DNA of 64,000 nt from Fodinicurvata sediminis DSM 21159 (GCF_000420625.1 NZ_ATVH01000014.1:310001-374000); one strand, 5' to 3'; numbered from the stretch's first letter, positions 9,529 to 23,049 are shown. Notes: generated by a model not told the origin, from the letters alone. A program made the numbers and translations.

Positions 9529-9901
9529 TTGCTGTCCGCGTGATATCTGGGGGACAGACCCGACCGACCGCGTGCGGGCCTGTCGTCGTCGGGATGCGCG
9601 TGTCTAACAAAAGGACGGGGGGCGGACAAGCCGCTTATTGAAGATTTTTTGCAGCCCTGCCCTGCACCCCACAACCCAGGGGTCGGTGACGCCGGAGGGC
9701 CACAGCCGGCCGCTTTCCTGCAGCACACGGATTCAAAAGGGGAAATCAGTCTTGTTCCGCTTGATTCCTTAAAGTACCATCAGCGCACCTTTCGGGGAGG
9801 CGTCCGCGCGTCCACCCGCACTGTCTAGGGTCGCATGAAGGCAGGCAGTCGTGTGCGACGGACGGCAACAAAATGCCAGGGGTTCGGGGTTGAATTAAAA
9901 C
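9529..9901. other. Intergenic region between tRNA-Arg and the lipoprotein gene
   Basis: About 370 bp. It must hold the leftward tRNA promoter and the rightward promoter of the lipoprotein gene, but I see no strong -35/-10 pair for either. No ORF with family resemblance and no repeat was found. Composition switches here from the AT-rich island to the GC-rich core. Confidence 0.5.
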
Positions 9902-10984
9902 ATGTCTTTTTTCCAAGGTCGCATTATCGGCGCCGTCAGCGCGCTGTTCCTGATCGCCGGATGCACGACGCCAGGCGGCGATCCTGGATCACAAACCGGC
10001 GGGGGCAGCGTCCAGAGCCCCCTGATTCTGGGAACCGGGACGTTCGAGCCCGAGGGCGTGCCGTCCTTCCAATCCACGGGCACCGACGTGGGCGGGCGCG
10101 TTCAGTCGCTGCGCGAGGACCTGGTCGATATCCAGGACCAGCTGCGCAGCGAGAACGAAACCCTGCAGGCGCAGCGGCAGCAATCGCGCGAATCGGCACA
10201 GAGCTATCATGCGCTGAAAAGCGACATCAACGCGAAGCTGCAGGTGGGCACCACCCCCGGCAATCCGCGCCTGGTCTCGCAATGGAACCAGGCCCAGAGC
10301 GAACTGGCCCAGGTGGACCAGAGCATCCAGCAGATGAATTCCCTGTCCAGCGAGGTGTCCTCCACCGCTAGCCAGACCGGCTACCTGCTGGACTCCATCC
10401 GCTCCACCTTCGGGCTGTCCGGCGCCGTGGACGAAGACCACGCCCACCTGACGGTGCTGGAGGATGCGGCCAACCAGACCGCCGTCCTGGTGGACCGCCT
10501 GGACAGCGAGCTGACCGAGGACATCCAGCGCCAGACCGCCTATCTCTCGACCGAGCGGTCCAACCTGAACGCCCTGTCGGTGGCCATCGAAAACGGCCAA
10601 TCCACCGGCGTCAGCCTGTCGAACCGCATCTACGGCCAGGCCTCGGCGCCGCCCCCCGGCGGTGCATCCAGCCGCCTGGGCCAGGAGCGGCCGCTGGCCA
10701 TCATTACCTTCCAGAACGAGAACACACGCTACGAGCCTCAACTCTACAACGCCGTGAACCAGGTGCTGGAGCGCCGGCCCAACGCCGGCTTCGACGTGCT
10801 GGCCGTGGCGCCCCAGGGCAACAGCGAAGGCGAAAGCGCGCTGGCCACCAACCGCACCCGGCGTGACGGTGAACGCGTCATGCGCTCGCTGGCCTCCATG
10901 GGCCTGCCGGCCGCGCGCCTGTCCCTTTCGGCCACCAGCTCGCCACTGGTCAGCAACGGGGAAGTGCACGTCTACGTGCGCTGA
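9902..10984 (+). CDS. Coiled-coil lipoprotein with OmpA-like C-terminal domain
   Basis: A 360-aa predicted outer-membrane or periplasmic lipoprotein. The signal peptide (residues 1-20) ends in the lipobox LIAG before Cys21. Residues about 55-230 are rich in Q, E, S and L with heptad-like spacing, which suggests a long coiled coil. The last 100 residues have the order of an OmpA/MotB peptidoglycan-binding fold: an ITF strand, a helix over VNQVLERRP, a VLAVAPQG strand, then TRRDGERVMRSLASMGLPAARL. The latter resembles the usual RAxxVxxYLxxxGI...R helix. A structural link between outer membrane and cell wall is likely by family; the exact role is unknown. It lies next to gpt and a convergent PBP1A gene. 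Confidence 0.65.
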   Translation: MSFFQGRIIGAVSALFLIAGCTTPGGDPGSQTGGGSVQSPLILGTGTFEPEGVPSFQSTGTDVGGRVQSLREDLVDIQDQLRSENETLQAQRQQSRESAQSYHALKSDINAKLQVGTTPGNPRLVSQWNQAQSELAQVDQSIQQMNSLSSEVSSTASQTGYLLDSIRSTFGLSGAVDEDHAHLTVLEDAANQTAVLVDRLDSELTEDIQRQTAYLSTERSNLNALSVAIENGQSTGVSLSNRIYGQASAPPPGGASSRLGQERPLAIITFQNENTRYEPQLYNAVNQVLERRPNAGFDVLAVAPQGNSEGESALATNRTRRDGERVMRSLASMGLPAARLSLSATSSPLVSNGEVHVYVR

Positions 10985-11132
10985 CGGCACCCTCTTGACG
11001 TGCGCGCGCTGGCCTGACGGGCGCGTTAGAACGCCCCTGCCCGGAACCACCCCTGGACAGCCGGCCCTTGCCTTGGCGGACGACTTGACATAAGCCCCTG
11101 CCTCAAACGCGGCCAAGCAAGGAGAGTACGGC

Positions 11133-11609
11133 GTGAGCCCCAGTGACATTCCAGCCAAGACCTTTCCCGTTTCCTGGTGGGAACTGCACCGCGATGCTCG
11201 GGCGCTGGCCTGGCGCCTGATGGCCAACGGCCCCTACGAGGGCATCGTCGCCATCACCCGCGGCGGCATGGTGCCGGCGGCCATCGTCGCCCGCGAGCTT
11301 GAGATCCGCCTGATCGACACGATCTGCATCGCCAGCTATGACGAGACGGTCCAGGGCGAACTGAAGGTCCTGAAGGATGTCCAGGGCGACGGCGCCGGCT
11401 GGCTGATCATAGACGACCTGGTGGACACCGGGAAAACCGCACGCGCGGTGCGTGACCGCCTGCCCAAGGCGCATTTCGCCAGCATCTATGCCAAGCCCGA
11501 GGGCCGGCCGCTGGTGGACAGCTTCATCACCGAGGTCAGCCAGGACACCTGGATCCTGTTCCCCTGGGACACGGACATGCAGGCCGTCCCCCCGCTCATC
11601 AAGCGATAA
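11133..11609 (+). CDS. gpt: Xanthine (guanine) phosphoribosyltransferase
   Basis: A 158-aa purine salvage enzyme that transfers the phosphoribosyl group of PRPP to xanthine, guanine or hypoxanthine. The PRPP-binding loop [11 protein letters not shown] is at residues 92-102, and the upstream phosphate-binding RGG lies in [11 protein letters not shown] (about 40-50). Length and the C-terminal WILFPWDTD segment match the Gpt family. The start is a GTG preceded by AAGGAGAG at good spacing. The gene ends 35 bp before the convergent PBP1A gene. No regulatory element was recognised. Confidence 0.93.
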   Translation: MSPSDIPAKTFPVSWWELHRDARALAWRLMANGPYEGIVAITRGGMVPAAIVARELEIRLIDTICIASYDETVQGELKVLKDVQGDGAGWLIIDDLVDTGKTARAVRDRLPKAHFASIYAKPEGRPLVDSFITEVSQDTWILFPWDTDMQAVPPLIKR

Positions 11610-11644
11610 ACGCCAATCGGCAGAGCGGCCGGGAACGGCTGGCG

Positions 11645-13906
11645 TCAGCGACGCATGTTCTGTTCCCAGCGTTCCTGGTCGCGTTCGCGCACCCGGTCGG
11701 AATTGCTGCTGGGGGTGCTGCCGGTCAGACGGCCGATCAGGTTGTCCAGGAAGCCGCCCACGGCCTCGGCCGCATCGCTACCGGCGTTGCTTGCCGGGGC
11801 GGGATCGGGCTGGCTGCGTGCCACCACGGGCTCCGCGGCGCGCTTCAGCGGACGCGGCGGTTCCCCCTCAAGGGAGCGGGTGACGATGGCGTTCCACAGA
11901 CGCGCCGGCAGGCCGCCTCCGGTCACCCCTTTCATCACGGTGTTGTCGTCGTTGCCGACCCAGACACCGACCACCAGTTCGGCCGTGAAGCCCACGAACC
12001 AGGCATCGCGCGAATCCTGTGTGGTGCCGGTCTTGCCGCCAGCCGGGCGTCCCGGATCGGCGCCCTTTGAGGTGCCCCAGCCCACCGAGGCCTGGAAGAT
12101 ATCCACCATGGCGGCCTGGACCGGCCCGGCAATCACCTGCCCCGGCCCCTCGCCCGAGCGCTGATAAAGCAGGGCGCCGCCCCGGCCCGTCACCTTGCGC
12201 ACGCCATAGGGCCAGATCCCGCGCCCGCCGTTGGCAAAGGGCACATAGGCCGCCGTCATGTCCAGCAGGCTGACCTCGGAAGTGCCCAGGGCCAGGCTGG
12301 GATTGGGCTTCAGCTTGGAATTGACGCCCAGGCGTTCGGCCGCGTCCACCACCGACTCGGCCCCGACCTCCATGATCAACTGGACCGCCACGGAATTGAG
12401 CGAGCGGGCAAAAGCCTCGCGCAGTGTCACATCCCCATAATAGCGATCGCCATAGTTGCCCGGTGTCCAGGGGCCGCTGGGCAGCGACACGCGCACTGGT
12501 GCGTCCTGAACACGGCTGTCCGGCGCCAGGCCATCCTCGAAGGCAGCCAGGTAGACGAAGGGCTTGAAGGCCGAGCCGGGCTGCCGCCGGGCCTGGACGG
12601 CACGGTTGAACTCGCTGCTGTCCCAGGAGCGCCCGCCCACCATGGCGCGGATCGCACCGTCATGGGACAACACCACCACCGCCGCCTGGGTCGCGCCCTT
12701 GTCTTCCCCCTCGGCCTTCAACAGGCGTTCGACCTCCTCTTCGGCGATGGTCTGGATTTCCGGATCCAGCGTGGTGGAGATCTTCACGTCCTGGCTGAGC
12801 GGTCCGACGATCTCGCCGATCTGCGAGGCCGCCCAACTGGCGAAATAACGTCCGGTCTTGCGCAGGTCCGGCGCGGCGGAGCTGCCGTCCCCCAGCGCCT
12901 GATCGGCCGTGGCCCGGTCGATGTAACCGGCGTCCACCATGGCATTGAGCACCTGGGCCGTGCGCTCGTGGGCCAACTCGGGATTGTTGGTGGGATTGTA
13001 ACGCGACGGCGCGCGCAGCAGGCCGGCGATCATCGCTGCTTCATACAGCGAGACCTCGCGCGCCGACTTGTCGAAATAGCGCTGGGCCGCGGCGTCCACG
13101 CCATAGGTGCCGGCGCCGAAGTAGACCCGGTTCATGTAGAGCGCCAGGATCTGATCCTTGGACAGGCGCCGCTCCAGCCAGAAGGACAGCAGCAATTCCT
13201 GCACCTTGCGCTTGAAGGTGCGCTCGTGGGACAGGAAGACATTCTTGGCCAGCTGCTGGGTGATGGTGGAACCGCCCTGGACGACGCCCCATTCCACCAG
13301 GTTGATATATGCCGCCCGCATAAGTCCCAATGGGTCCAGGCCAAAGTGGTCATAGAAGCGGCGGTCCTCGATCGCCAGGACAGCCCGGGGCAAGTGCGGC
13401 GGCATCTGCGCGACGCTCAACGGCTCGCCATAGACCTCGCCGAAGGCCGCCAGGGGCCGGTCGGTGACATCCACCACCTGCACACTGGGCCGACGACCGG
13501 TATCGGCAATGCGGCTGACATCAGGCAGGTCATAGGCGTAATAAAGCAGGATTCCGCCCAGGATCAGGATGCCCCAGACAGCCGCGACCCCCACGGCTGT
13601 CGCGGCCAGCTTCAGCCAACCCAGACGCTTTCCGGAAGCTGCAGCCGTGCGTCCACCACCGCGCCGACCACCATTGCCGCGCCGGCCTCCGCCCCCCTGT
13701 CGGCCGCCCGTACCGCGACCGCCCGTACCACGGCCACCGCCCTGGGTGGTTTGTTTGGCGCCCGCCTTGGCCCCTGTGGACCGGGAGCTGCCGGACTTCG
13801 GCGCCGCCTTGCGCGCACCGGCACTCTTGCCGCCGCGCTGCGCCTGCGACCGGCGCTCGCCCTTCACTTCCCTGCCCGATTCGGAAGAGGTCCCGCGTTT
13901 CGTCAT
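11645..13906 (-). CDS. mrcA: Bifunctional penicillin-binding protein 1A (transglycosylase/transpeptidase)
   Basis: A 753-aa class A PBP that polymerises and cross-links peptidoglycan. A very basic cytoplasmic tail (1-95), rich in Gly and Arg in its second half (GGRGTGGRQGGGG), precedes one membrane helix (about 96-123). The GT51 domain has the catalytic Glu180 in AIEDRRFYDH, the GGSTITQQLAKN motif (211-222), and RRLSKDQILALYMN. The transpeptidase domain has S445-x-x-K448, S502-x-N504 and K625-T-G. The C-terminal 60 residues are low-complexity. All catalytic residues are present. The Arg/Gly-rich tail is longer than usual and may bind nucleic acid or anionic lipid (inference). The gene lies just downstream of gyrB in the same direction but is probably a separate unit. 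PBP1A versus a PBP1C-like subtype is judged from motifs only. Confidence 0.92.
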   Translation of the reverse strand: MTKRGTSSESGREVKGERRSQAQRGGKSAGARKAAPKSGSSRSTGAKAGAKQTTQGGGRGTGGRGTGGRQGGGGRRGNGGRRGGGRTAAASGKRLGWLKLAATAVGVAAVWGILILGGILLYYAYDLPDVSRIADTGRRPSVQVVDVTDRPLAAFGEVYGEPLSVAQMPPHLPRAVLAIEDRRFYDHFGLDPLGLMRAAYINLVEWGVVQGGSTITQQLAKNVFLSHERTFKRKVQELLLSFWLERRLSKDQILALYMNRVYFGAGTYGVDAAAQRYFDKSAREVSLYEAAMIAGLLRAPSRYNPTNNPELAHERTAQVLNAMVDAGYIDRATADQALGDGSSAAPDLRKTGRYFASWAASQIGEIVGPLSQDVKISTTLDPEIQTIAEEEVERLLKAEGEDKGATQAAVVVLSHDGAIRAMVGGRSWDSSEFNRAVQARRQPGSAFKPFVYLAAFEDGLAPDSRVQDAPVRVSLPSGPWTPGNYGDRYYGDVTLREAFARSLNSVAVQLIMEVGAESVVDAAERLGVNSKLKPNPSLALGTSEVSLLDMTAAYVPFANGGRGIWPYGVRKVTGRGGALLYQRSGEGPGQVIAGPVQAAMVDIFQASVGWGTSKGADPGRPAGGKTGTTQDSRDAWFVGFTAELVVGVWVGNDDNTVMKGVTGGGLPARLWNAIVTRSLEGEPPRPLKRAAEPVVARSQPDPAPASNAGSDAAEAVGGFLDNLIGRLTGSTPSSNSDRVRERDQERWEQNMRR

Positions 13907-14019
13907 GAATCCTCTTTAAGACAGATTCCCGGGCAAGGCCAGAAAGGCCTTAAGGCAACTTCGTGGCAATCCGCTGTCCGGCTGTGCCCTTGCGTACTTC
14001 GATCCGAGCCCGTGCGGCC

Positions 14020-17794
<3,775 letters not shown>

Positions 17795-17836
17795 TATCCA
17801 AGAGCCGTTACGGACGCTGTTGCGCCGCCGCCATAG

Positions 17837-17872
17837 CCAGAACCGGGGCCAGAACCGGGGCCAGAACCGGGG
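17837..17872. repeat. Three perfect tandem copies of a 12-bp unit
   Basis: The unit CCAGAACCGGGG occurs three times head to tail (17837-17848, 17849-17860, 17861-17872). The flanks carry partial relatives (CCATAG before; CCATAGCTGGAACCGG after). It fills the short spacer between dnaN and recF, where it would lie in the leader of recF in a polycistronic message. It looks like slippage-prone sequence; no protein site is recognised. Confidence 0.9.
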
Positions 17873-17897
17873 CCATAGCTGGAACCGGTGTCATGCC

Positions 17898-19016
17898 TCA
17901 GACCCGCATCGGCATCAGCACGTAGAGCGCGCTGGTGTCGGCCACATCCCGCACGATCGTCGGAGAGGAGGAATCGGCGAGCATGAACTCGGCGCCCTCG
18001 CCCTCGATCTGGTGGGCGATGTCCAGCAGATACTTGGAGTTGAAGCCGATCTCGATGGGCGGGCCGTCATACTGGATGACCACTTCCTCCTCGGCACTGC
18101 CGGCCTCGGGACTGGTGGCCGACAGCGTCAGTGAACCGTCCCCCAGGGACATCTTCACCGCGCGACTCTTCTCCGTGGAGATGGTGGACACGCGGTCCAC
18201 GGCCGAGGCGAAGACCTTGCAGTCCACCGACATGGTCTTGTCATTGCCGCTGGGGATCACGCGCTCGTAATCCGGGAAGGTCCCGTCAATCAGCTTCGAG
18301 GTCAGCGTGGTATTGCCGAAGGTGAAGCGCACGCGGGTATCCGACAGCGCAACCTCGATACCGTCGTCGACTTCGTCAATCAGCTTGCGCAGCTCGTTCA
18401 CCGTCTTGCGCGGCACGATCACGCCCGGCATGCCGGAGGCCCCTTCGGGCAGCGGCATCTCGAAGCGGGCCAAACGATGGCCGTCAGTGGCCACGGCGCG
18501 CAGGACCTGAAGGTCGCCGCTGCTGGCGGCATGGACATAGATACCGTTCAGGTAATAGCGCGTCTCTTCGGTGGAGATGGCAAAGCGCGTGCGGTCGATC
18601 AGGCTCTTGGCCTCGCCGCCCTGGAGCGTGAAGACGTTGGGCAGGTCCGTCGGTCCGACGGCCGGAAAGTCCTCGCGCGGCAGGGTCGACAACGTGAAGT
18701 TGGAGCGCCCGGCACGCAGGCGCAATTGCCCACCGTCGCCGGCCACGCTCAACTCGACCTCGCTACCGTCGGGCAGCTTGCGCACAATGTCATAGAGCGT
18801 GTGGGCCGAGACCGTGGTGGCGCCGGCTTCCTCTATGCTGGCGGCCGTGTGCTCGACGATGGTCAGATCCATGTCCGTGGCCGTCAGGCCCAGGCGGCCC
18901 TCCTGTGCTTCCATCAGGACGTTGGAGAGGATCGGTATGGTGTTCCGCCGCTCGACGACAGACTGCACGTGGGCCAGCGAGCGAAGGAGGGCTGCGCGTT
19001 CAATTGTCAGCTTCAT
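17898..19016 (-). CDS. dnaN: DNA polymerase III beta sliding clamp
   Basis: A 372-aa processivity clamp that encircles DNA and tethers Pol III. The protein shows the three-domain clamp layout: MKLTIERAALLRSLAHVQSVVERR and IPILSNVLMEA at the start, FNSKYLLDIAHQIEGE late in the protein, and the usual YVLMPMRV C-terminus. Length is typical (366-376 aa). The start ATG coincides with the first conserved residue. It is separated from dnaA by a divergently read GFA-family gene, so it needs its own promoter; a possible -10 lies at 19146-19141. recF follows in the same direction after the tandem repeat. Confidence 0.97.
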   Translation of the reverse strand: MKLTIERAALLRSLAHVQSVVERRNTIPILSNVLMEAQEGRLGLTATDMDLTIVEHTAASIEEAGATTVSAHTLYDIVRKLPDGSEVELSVAGDGGQLRLRAGRSNFTLSTLPREDFPAVGPTDLPNVFTLQGGEAKSLIDRTRFAISTEETRYYLNGIYVHAASSGDLQVLRAVATDGHRLARFEMPLPEGASGMPGVIVPRKTVNELRKLIDEVDDGIEVALSDTRVRFTFGNTTLTSKLIDGTFPDYERVIPSGNDKTMSVDCKVFASAVDRVSTISTEKSRAVKMSLGDGSLTLSATSPEAGSAEEEVVIQYDGPPIEIGFNSKYLLDIAHQIEGEGAEFMLADSSSPTIVRDVADTSALYVLMPMRV

Positions 19017-19140
19017 AGCGTCTCTGAATGACTAAACCATTGGAAATACGGACAAAGCACCCGGGAAGGACCTGGCTCGGCGCCCGTTTGCGTTAAGAAT
19101 CTCTGAAAAGGGTGCAAAGACCCCCTTCTCATGCGGTCGC

Positions 19141-19146
19141 ACTATA
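19141..19146 (-). promoter_or_regulatory. Possible -10 box of dnaN
   Basis: Read leftward, TATAGT stands about 125 bp upstream of the dnaN start. The best -35 candidate at 16 bp spacing (TTACGG, 19168-19163) is a poor match. It is proposed because dnaN is cut off from the dnaA promoter by an opposing gene. Confidence 0.3.
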
Positions 19147-19259
19147 ACACAGATGACCGATTCCGTAAGGAATTTCCCTGTCTTATTGTTCATTGGCACC
19201 CTGCTTGGCACGCTCCCAAGTCCAGGGTGAAACAGATCATGCAAAACGGGAGAAACAGC

Positions 19260-19730
19260 ATGCACCTCGAAGGCTCCTGTCACTGCGGTTCCGTCACCTT
19301 CCAGGTGGAGTCGCCACACCCCTATCCCTACCAGCGCTGCTATTGCTCGATCTGCCGCAAGACGGCTGGAGGCGGTGGCTATACCATCAACATCGGGGCT
19401 CTAGCCGAGACGCTGCAGGTCCAGGGCAGCGCGCACAAACGCATCTACCATGCCCGCATCGATGGGCAAGAAAGCCCGGGCGAGCGCCACTTCTGCGGCA
19501 CCTGCGCCAGCACGCTCTGGGTCTACGACCCGCAGTGGCCGGAACTGGTTCATCCCTTTGCCTCGGCCATCGATACGGAACTGCCGGTGCCGCCGGAGCG
19601 CGTGCACCTGCTGCTCGACAGCAAGGCCTCCTGGGTCGAACCCGACGTGCGGGAGAATGACAAGTGCTTCGAAGGCTATCCCGAGGAAAGCCTGGCCGCC
19701 TGGCACGAACGCCTGGGGCTGGTGCGCTGA
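19260..19730 (+). CDS. GFA/CENP-V family zinc protein (glutathione-dependent formaldehyde-activating-like)
   Basis: A 156-aa protein of the GFA superfamily, whose members bind zinc through paired cysteines; some were described as speeding S-hydroxymethylglutathione formation, but most are uncharacterised. The signature CHCGSVTF (C7, C9) is at the N-terminus, followed by RCYCSICRK, and then [14 protein letters not shown], the two zinc sites of the fold. The ATG at 19260 is preferred: GGGAGAA stands six bases before it and family homology begins at [10 protein letters not shown]. It lies in reverse orientation between dnaA and dnaN, which are usually adjacent. Its base composition is like that of its neighbours, so recent transfer is not obvious. 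Confidence 0.85.
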   Translation: MHLEGSCHCGSVTFQVESPHPYPYQRCYCSICRKTAGGGGYTINIGALAETLQVQGSAHKRIYHARIDGQESPGERHFCGTCASTLWVYDPQWPELVHPFASAIDTELPVPPERVHLLLDSKASWVEPDVRENDKCFEGYPEESLAAWHERLGLVR

Positions 19731-19775
19731 AACAAAGGACGTGGTTTTAAAAGAGGGCGTGGCCTGTGCGGGCCG

Positions 19776-21317
19776 TCAGCCTTCCAGCATGCGGCGCAGC
19801 ATGTCCACGTCCTCGGCAAAGCCGTTGTCCGTGGCCTTCAGCTCCTCGACCTTGCGCACGGCATGCATGACGGTGGTGTGGTCGCGCCCGCCGAACTTGC
19901 GCCCGATCTCGGGCAGCGAACGGGCCGTCATCTGCTTTGCCAGGTACATGGCCACCTGGCGCGGCCGGGCCACGGCCCGGGCGCGGCGGGCCGACGACAT
20001 GTCGGACACGCGCACATTGTAATGCTCGGCCACGCGCTTCTGGATTTCCTCGATGGTGACCCTCCGATCGCTGGCACGCAGCAGGTCCTGCAGCAGTTCC
20101 TGGGTGGTTTCCAGCGTGACCGGCCGCCCCACCAGGGTGGCATGGGCGGCAATGCGGTTCAGGGCGCCTTCCAGCTCGCGTACGTTGGACGAGATCTTGT
20201 GCGCCAGGAACTCCAGGACCTTTGGCGGAATGGGCGCGTTCAACTGCTCGGCCTTGGATTGCAGAATGCCCAGGCGCAGTTCGTAGGTGGTGGGGTGGAT
20301 GTCGGCCACCAGGCCCCAGCCCAGGCGCGAGCGCATGCGCTCCTCGACACCCTCCAGGTCCGACGGCGATTTGTCGGCCGAGATGATCAGCTGGCGGTTG
20401 TTGTCCACCAGGGTGTTGAAGGTGTGGAAGAATTCCTCCTGCGTGGCCTCGCGCCCGCCGATGAACTGGACGTCGTCGATCATCAGCACGTCCACAGAGC
20501 GGAACTGCTCCTTGAAGGCCATGGTGTCCTTGGTGCGCAGGGCGCGCACGAACTGGTACATGAACTTCTCGGCCGACAGGTAGATCACGCGTTTCGACGG
20601 GGCGCGTGTGCGGATATGCCAGGCAATCGCATGCATCAGGTGGGTCTTGCCCAGGCCGACGCCGCCATAGAGGAACAGCGGGTTGAAGGGCACGCCATCG
20701 GCCTCGGCCACGCGCTGGGCGGCGGCATAGGCCAGTTCGTTCGGCTTGCCGACCACGAAGTTGTCGAAGGTAAAGCGCGGGTCCAGCGGCGCCGAGATGT
20801 CACGGCAGCGCTCGGCCTCGTCGTCGGTCGAAGAATGCAGGGTAGTCTCGGAAGACTGTGCGCCCGCATTGGCGGACCCCGCTGCGGACTCGGCCACCGC
20901 CGAATCCGAACCTGCGCCATTGGCGCCTGAAGAGGTCTCTTCACTCTCGCTCGCAGGACGCGGTGCCTTTTCCGGCGCTTCGGGCCGGGCCGGCGGCTGG
21001 ACCACGATCTCCACATGACGAACCTGGGCGAATTCCTCCATCCACAGGCCGCGCAGGCGGTCGGCATAGTTGCTGTTGACCCAATCGCGCATGAAGCGCG
21101 AAGGCACGGACATGCGCACCACGCCGTCCTTGAGGCTGACCAGCGTCAGGGGCTTCAACCAGCTCTTGAAAGCCGCCTCACCCACATCGGACCGAAGGCG
21201 CCCGCGCACGCGTGCCCACTGTTCGGAATAATCGTCAGCTGCAAGCCCGGTTTCGCCTGTAACGGCTTCCTCCTGAAGCCGTTGGGTCCCCTGCTTCGCC
21301 TCCAGACCTGCGCTCAT
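19776..21317 (-). CDS. dnaA: Chromosomal replication initiator DnaA
   Basis: A 513-aa AAA+ initiator that melts oriC. Domain I (about 30-105) includes [11 protein letters not shown] low-complexity linker (about 108-175) rich in Ala, Ser and Glu is longer than in E. coli. Walker [10 protein letters not shown] (218-226), Walker B MIDDVQF, and the C-terminal box-binding helix-turn-helix with [10 protein letters not shown] are all present. The ATG at 21317 ([10 protein letters not shown]) has a GAGGTG sequence upstream; a longer frame reaches 21374. The gene is first in the leftward replication group, but an opposing GFA gene follows. The spacer upstream has no recognisable DnaA boxes. Confidence 0.97.
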   Translation of the reverse strand: MSAGLEAKQGTQRLQEEAVTGETGLAADDYSEQWARVRGRLRSDVGEAAFKSWLKPLTLVSLKDGVVRMSVPSRFMRDWVNSNYADRLRGLWMEEFAQVRHVEIVVQPPARPEAPEKAPRPASESEETSSGANGAGSDSAVAESAAGSANAGAQSSETTLHSSTDDEAERCRDISAPLDPRFTFDNFVVGKPNELAYAAAQRVAEADGVPFNPLFLYGGVGLGKTHLMHAIAWHIRTRAPSKRVIYLSAEKFMYQFVRALRTKDTMAFKEQFRSVDVLMIDDVQFIGGREATQEEFFHTFNTLVDNNRQLIISADKSPSDLEGVEERMRSRLGWGLVADIHPTTYELRLGILQSKAEQLNAPIPPKVLEFLAHKISSNVRELEGALNRIAAHATLVGRPVTLETTQELLQDLLRASDRRVTIEEIQKRVAEHYNVRVSDMSSARRARAVARPRQVAMYLAKQMTARSLPEIGRKFGGRDHTTVMHAVRKVEELKATDNGFAEDVDMLRRMLEG

Positions 21318-21808
21318 CTGCACCTCGTTTCTCCCTGCGGCCACGTAACTGTCATTTCGACCAGTCGCCCCCAAAACTTAAAAACCAGGCTCCAAACACG
21401 CTACTACGGCACCTGACGAAAATCTTTCCCGCCCCCTACCTGGACAGCTTGCGCATAGATGGTTTGGCTTTGATATACTTTACTTAACAAAATCAAAGTC
21501 AATACTTAGGATTCAAAAAGAACTCCCAAGTTTCATTACCATGACATTGATATTTAGTTTCTGGAGCACCGTCTTTACTGAGTGCCCCGTGAATGGATTG
21601 GACACTCTACAGATGGACGTGAAGGGAGGCAACGAGACCGTTTGCAGAACATTCTCCATCGGCTGAGACGATCTCTCAGGAGCAGGGGACAAGGCTGTCA
21701 TATTCCCGAAAGAATCCTGTAACCGAGTCGCGAAAAAAATTTTGGGTATGATCTGCACCATCAGCAGTCGCAAGAGCCAGTCCTGCGACACACGAATAGC
21801 AGGCATGC
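21318..21808. other. AT-richer spacer between dnaA and rpsT
   Basis: About 490 bp with noticeably lower G+C than its surroundings, especially 21470-21560. It must contain the dnaA promoter (leftward). I searched by eye for TTATNCACA boxes on both strands and found none, so I do not call an origin. No family-like ORF or clear repeat is visible. Confidence 0.5.
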
Positions 21809-21836
21809 AAAAAAGTGCCCGCAAGATTGCGGGCAC
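21809..21836 (-). terminator. Rho-independent terminator of rpsT
   Basis: Read leftward, a perfect 10-bp stem (GTGCCCGCAA with TTGCGGGCAC, 21836-21815) with a 2-base loop is followed by six T residues (21814-21809). It lies about 45 bp after the rpsT stop codon. Confidence 0.93.
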
Positions 21837-21879
21837 CTCTTTTCCTGCAGGGCGCCCCGAAGGGCGCAGCCGTGCGGCT

Positions 21880-22143
21880 TTAGTCGATCCGCTTGATACG
21901 CGAAGACAGGCGGGAAATCTTGCGCGCCGCCGCGTTGCGGTGAATGACGCCCTTGGTCACGCCCCGATGAATCTCGGGCTGCGCCTGCTTGAAGGCATCT
22001 GCGGCAGCCTGCTTGTCACCGCTATGAATCGCCGTTTCCACACGCTTGATGTAGGTGCGGATGCGGCTCATGCGGTCCCCGTTGATCTGGGCGCGGCGTG
22101 TATTTCTGCGGATCCGCTTGAGAGCGGACTTGTGATTGGCCAT
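21880..22143 (-). CDS. rpsT: 30S ribosomal protein S20
   Basis: An 87-aa basic protein of the small ribosomal subunit. It begins [17 protein letters not shown] and ends with the conserved [12 protein letters not shown] helix; length is typical. It has its own good sigma-70-type promoter and a strong terminator, so it is a single-gene unit. Its place next to dnaA is common in alphaproteobacteria. Confidence 0.97.
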   Translation of the reverse strand: MANHKSALKRIRRNTRRAQINGDRMSRIRTYIKRVETAIHSGDKQAAADAFKQAQPEIHRGVTKGVIHRNAAARKISRLSSRIKRID

Positions 22144-22185
22144 GAATGGACCCGTCTCTGCTAGAGTGTGCCTTGAGAGGTCGCG

Positions 22186-22214
22186 GTTATAGACGCCTCT
22201 CCAGTGAGCGTCAA
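22186..22214 (-). promoter_or_regulatory. Sigma-70-type promoter of rpsT
   Basis: Read leftward: TTGACG (22214-22209), 17-bp spacer, TATAAC (22191-22186). The -10 box lies about 43 bp upstream of the rpsT ATG. Confidence 0.75.
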
Positions 22215-22257
22215 GGCGAGAAAAAGCCTGACGAAATTCCCAGACTACTGCGCCGCT

Positions 22258-23049
22258 TTACCGGTTCTTCCAGTCCGGCTTGCGTTTCTCGGTGAAGGCA
22301 TCCATGCCCTCGCTGCGATCCTCCAGGGCGAAGGTGCTGTGGAAAGCCCGGCGCTCGAAACGCACCCCCTCGCTGAGGGTGGTTTCATAGGCGACATTGA
22401 CGGCCTCCTTGGCGGTGGCCACGACAGGCTGGGACAGGCCGGCGATCTTCCGCGCCACCTTCAGGGTTTCCTCCATCAGGTCATCGGCCGGCACGACCTT
22501 TGCCACCAGACCGGCCTGCAGCGCGGTCTGCGCATCGATCTTGTCGCCCGTCAGACACATGTACATGGCCAGGGACTTGCCCACCGAGCGGGTCAGACGC
22601 TGGGTGCCGCCGGCACCGGGAATCACGCCGATCTGCACTTCCGGCTGGCCGAACTGGGCCGTGTCGGCGGCAATGATCATGTCGCACATCAGGGCGAACT
22701 CGCAGCCGCCGCCCAGCGCGAAACCGGCCACGGCCGCGATCACCGGCTTGCGGCAACGGGTGATGACTTCCCAGTCGTCGGTGATGAAATCCTCGCGCTG
22801 CACATCGGCAAAGGACTTCTCCGCCATCTCCTTGATGTCGGCGCCGGCGGCGAAGGCCTTCTCGGAGCCGGTCAGGATCATGCAGCCCACGCTGTCATCC
22901 GCCTCGAAGGCCAGGAGTGCCCGGCCCACCTCCTCGACCATGGCGGAATTCAGGGCGTTGTAGGCCTTGGGCCGGTTCAGGCGGATGATGCCCACGGCAC
23001 CATCGGTTTCGACCTGGATGTTCTCGTACGTGGTTGCGGAGGCGGGCAT
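22258..23049 (-). CDS. Enoyl-CoA hydratase
   Basis: A 263-aa crotonase-family enzyme that hydrates trans-2-enoyl-CoA to 3-hydroxyacyl-CoA in beta-oxidation. The oxyanion-hole segment AFAAGADIKEM (65-75) and GGGCEFAL (113-120) are present, and the two catalytic glutamates are E117 and E137 (QPEVQIGVIPGAGG), spaced 20 apart as in the mitochondrial enzyme. The C-terminus ends in FTEKRKPDWKNR, typical of short-chain hydratases. It sits between mutM and rpsT in the same direction, a conserved neighbourhood in Rhodospirillales-type genomes. Substrate range cannot be told from sequence. Confidence 0.93.
   Translation of the reverse strand: MPASATTYENIQVETDGAVGIIRLNRPKAYNALNSAMVEEVGRALLAFEADDSVGCMILTGSEKAFAAGADIKEMAEKSFADVQREDFITDDWEVITRCRKPVIAAVAGFALGGGCEFALMCDMIIAADTAQFGQPEVQIGVIPGAGGTQRLTRSVGKSLAMYMCLTGDKIDAQTALQAGLVAKVVPADDLMEETLKVARKIAGLSQPVVATAKEAVNVAYETTLSEGVRFERRAFHSTFALEDRSEGMDAFTEKRKPDWKNR

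Noticed and set aside
9529-9901. Additional tRNA or small RNA gene beside tRNA-Arg
   Set aside because: No second cloverleaf or conserved RNA fold could be found by eye.
21318-21880. Possible oriC next to dnaA
   Set aside because: The spacer is AT-richer, but no TTATNCACA-type DnaA box was found on either strand, and in many alphaproteobacteria the origin lies away from dnaA.
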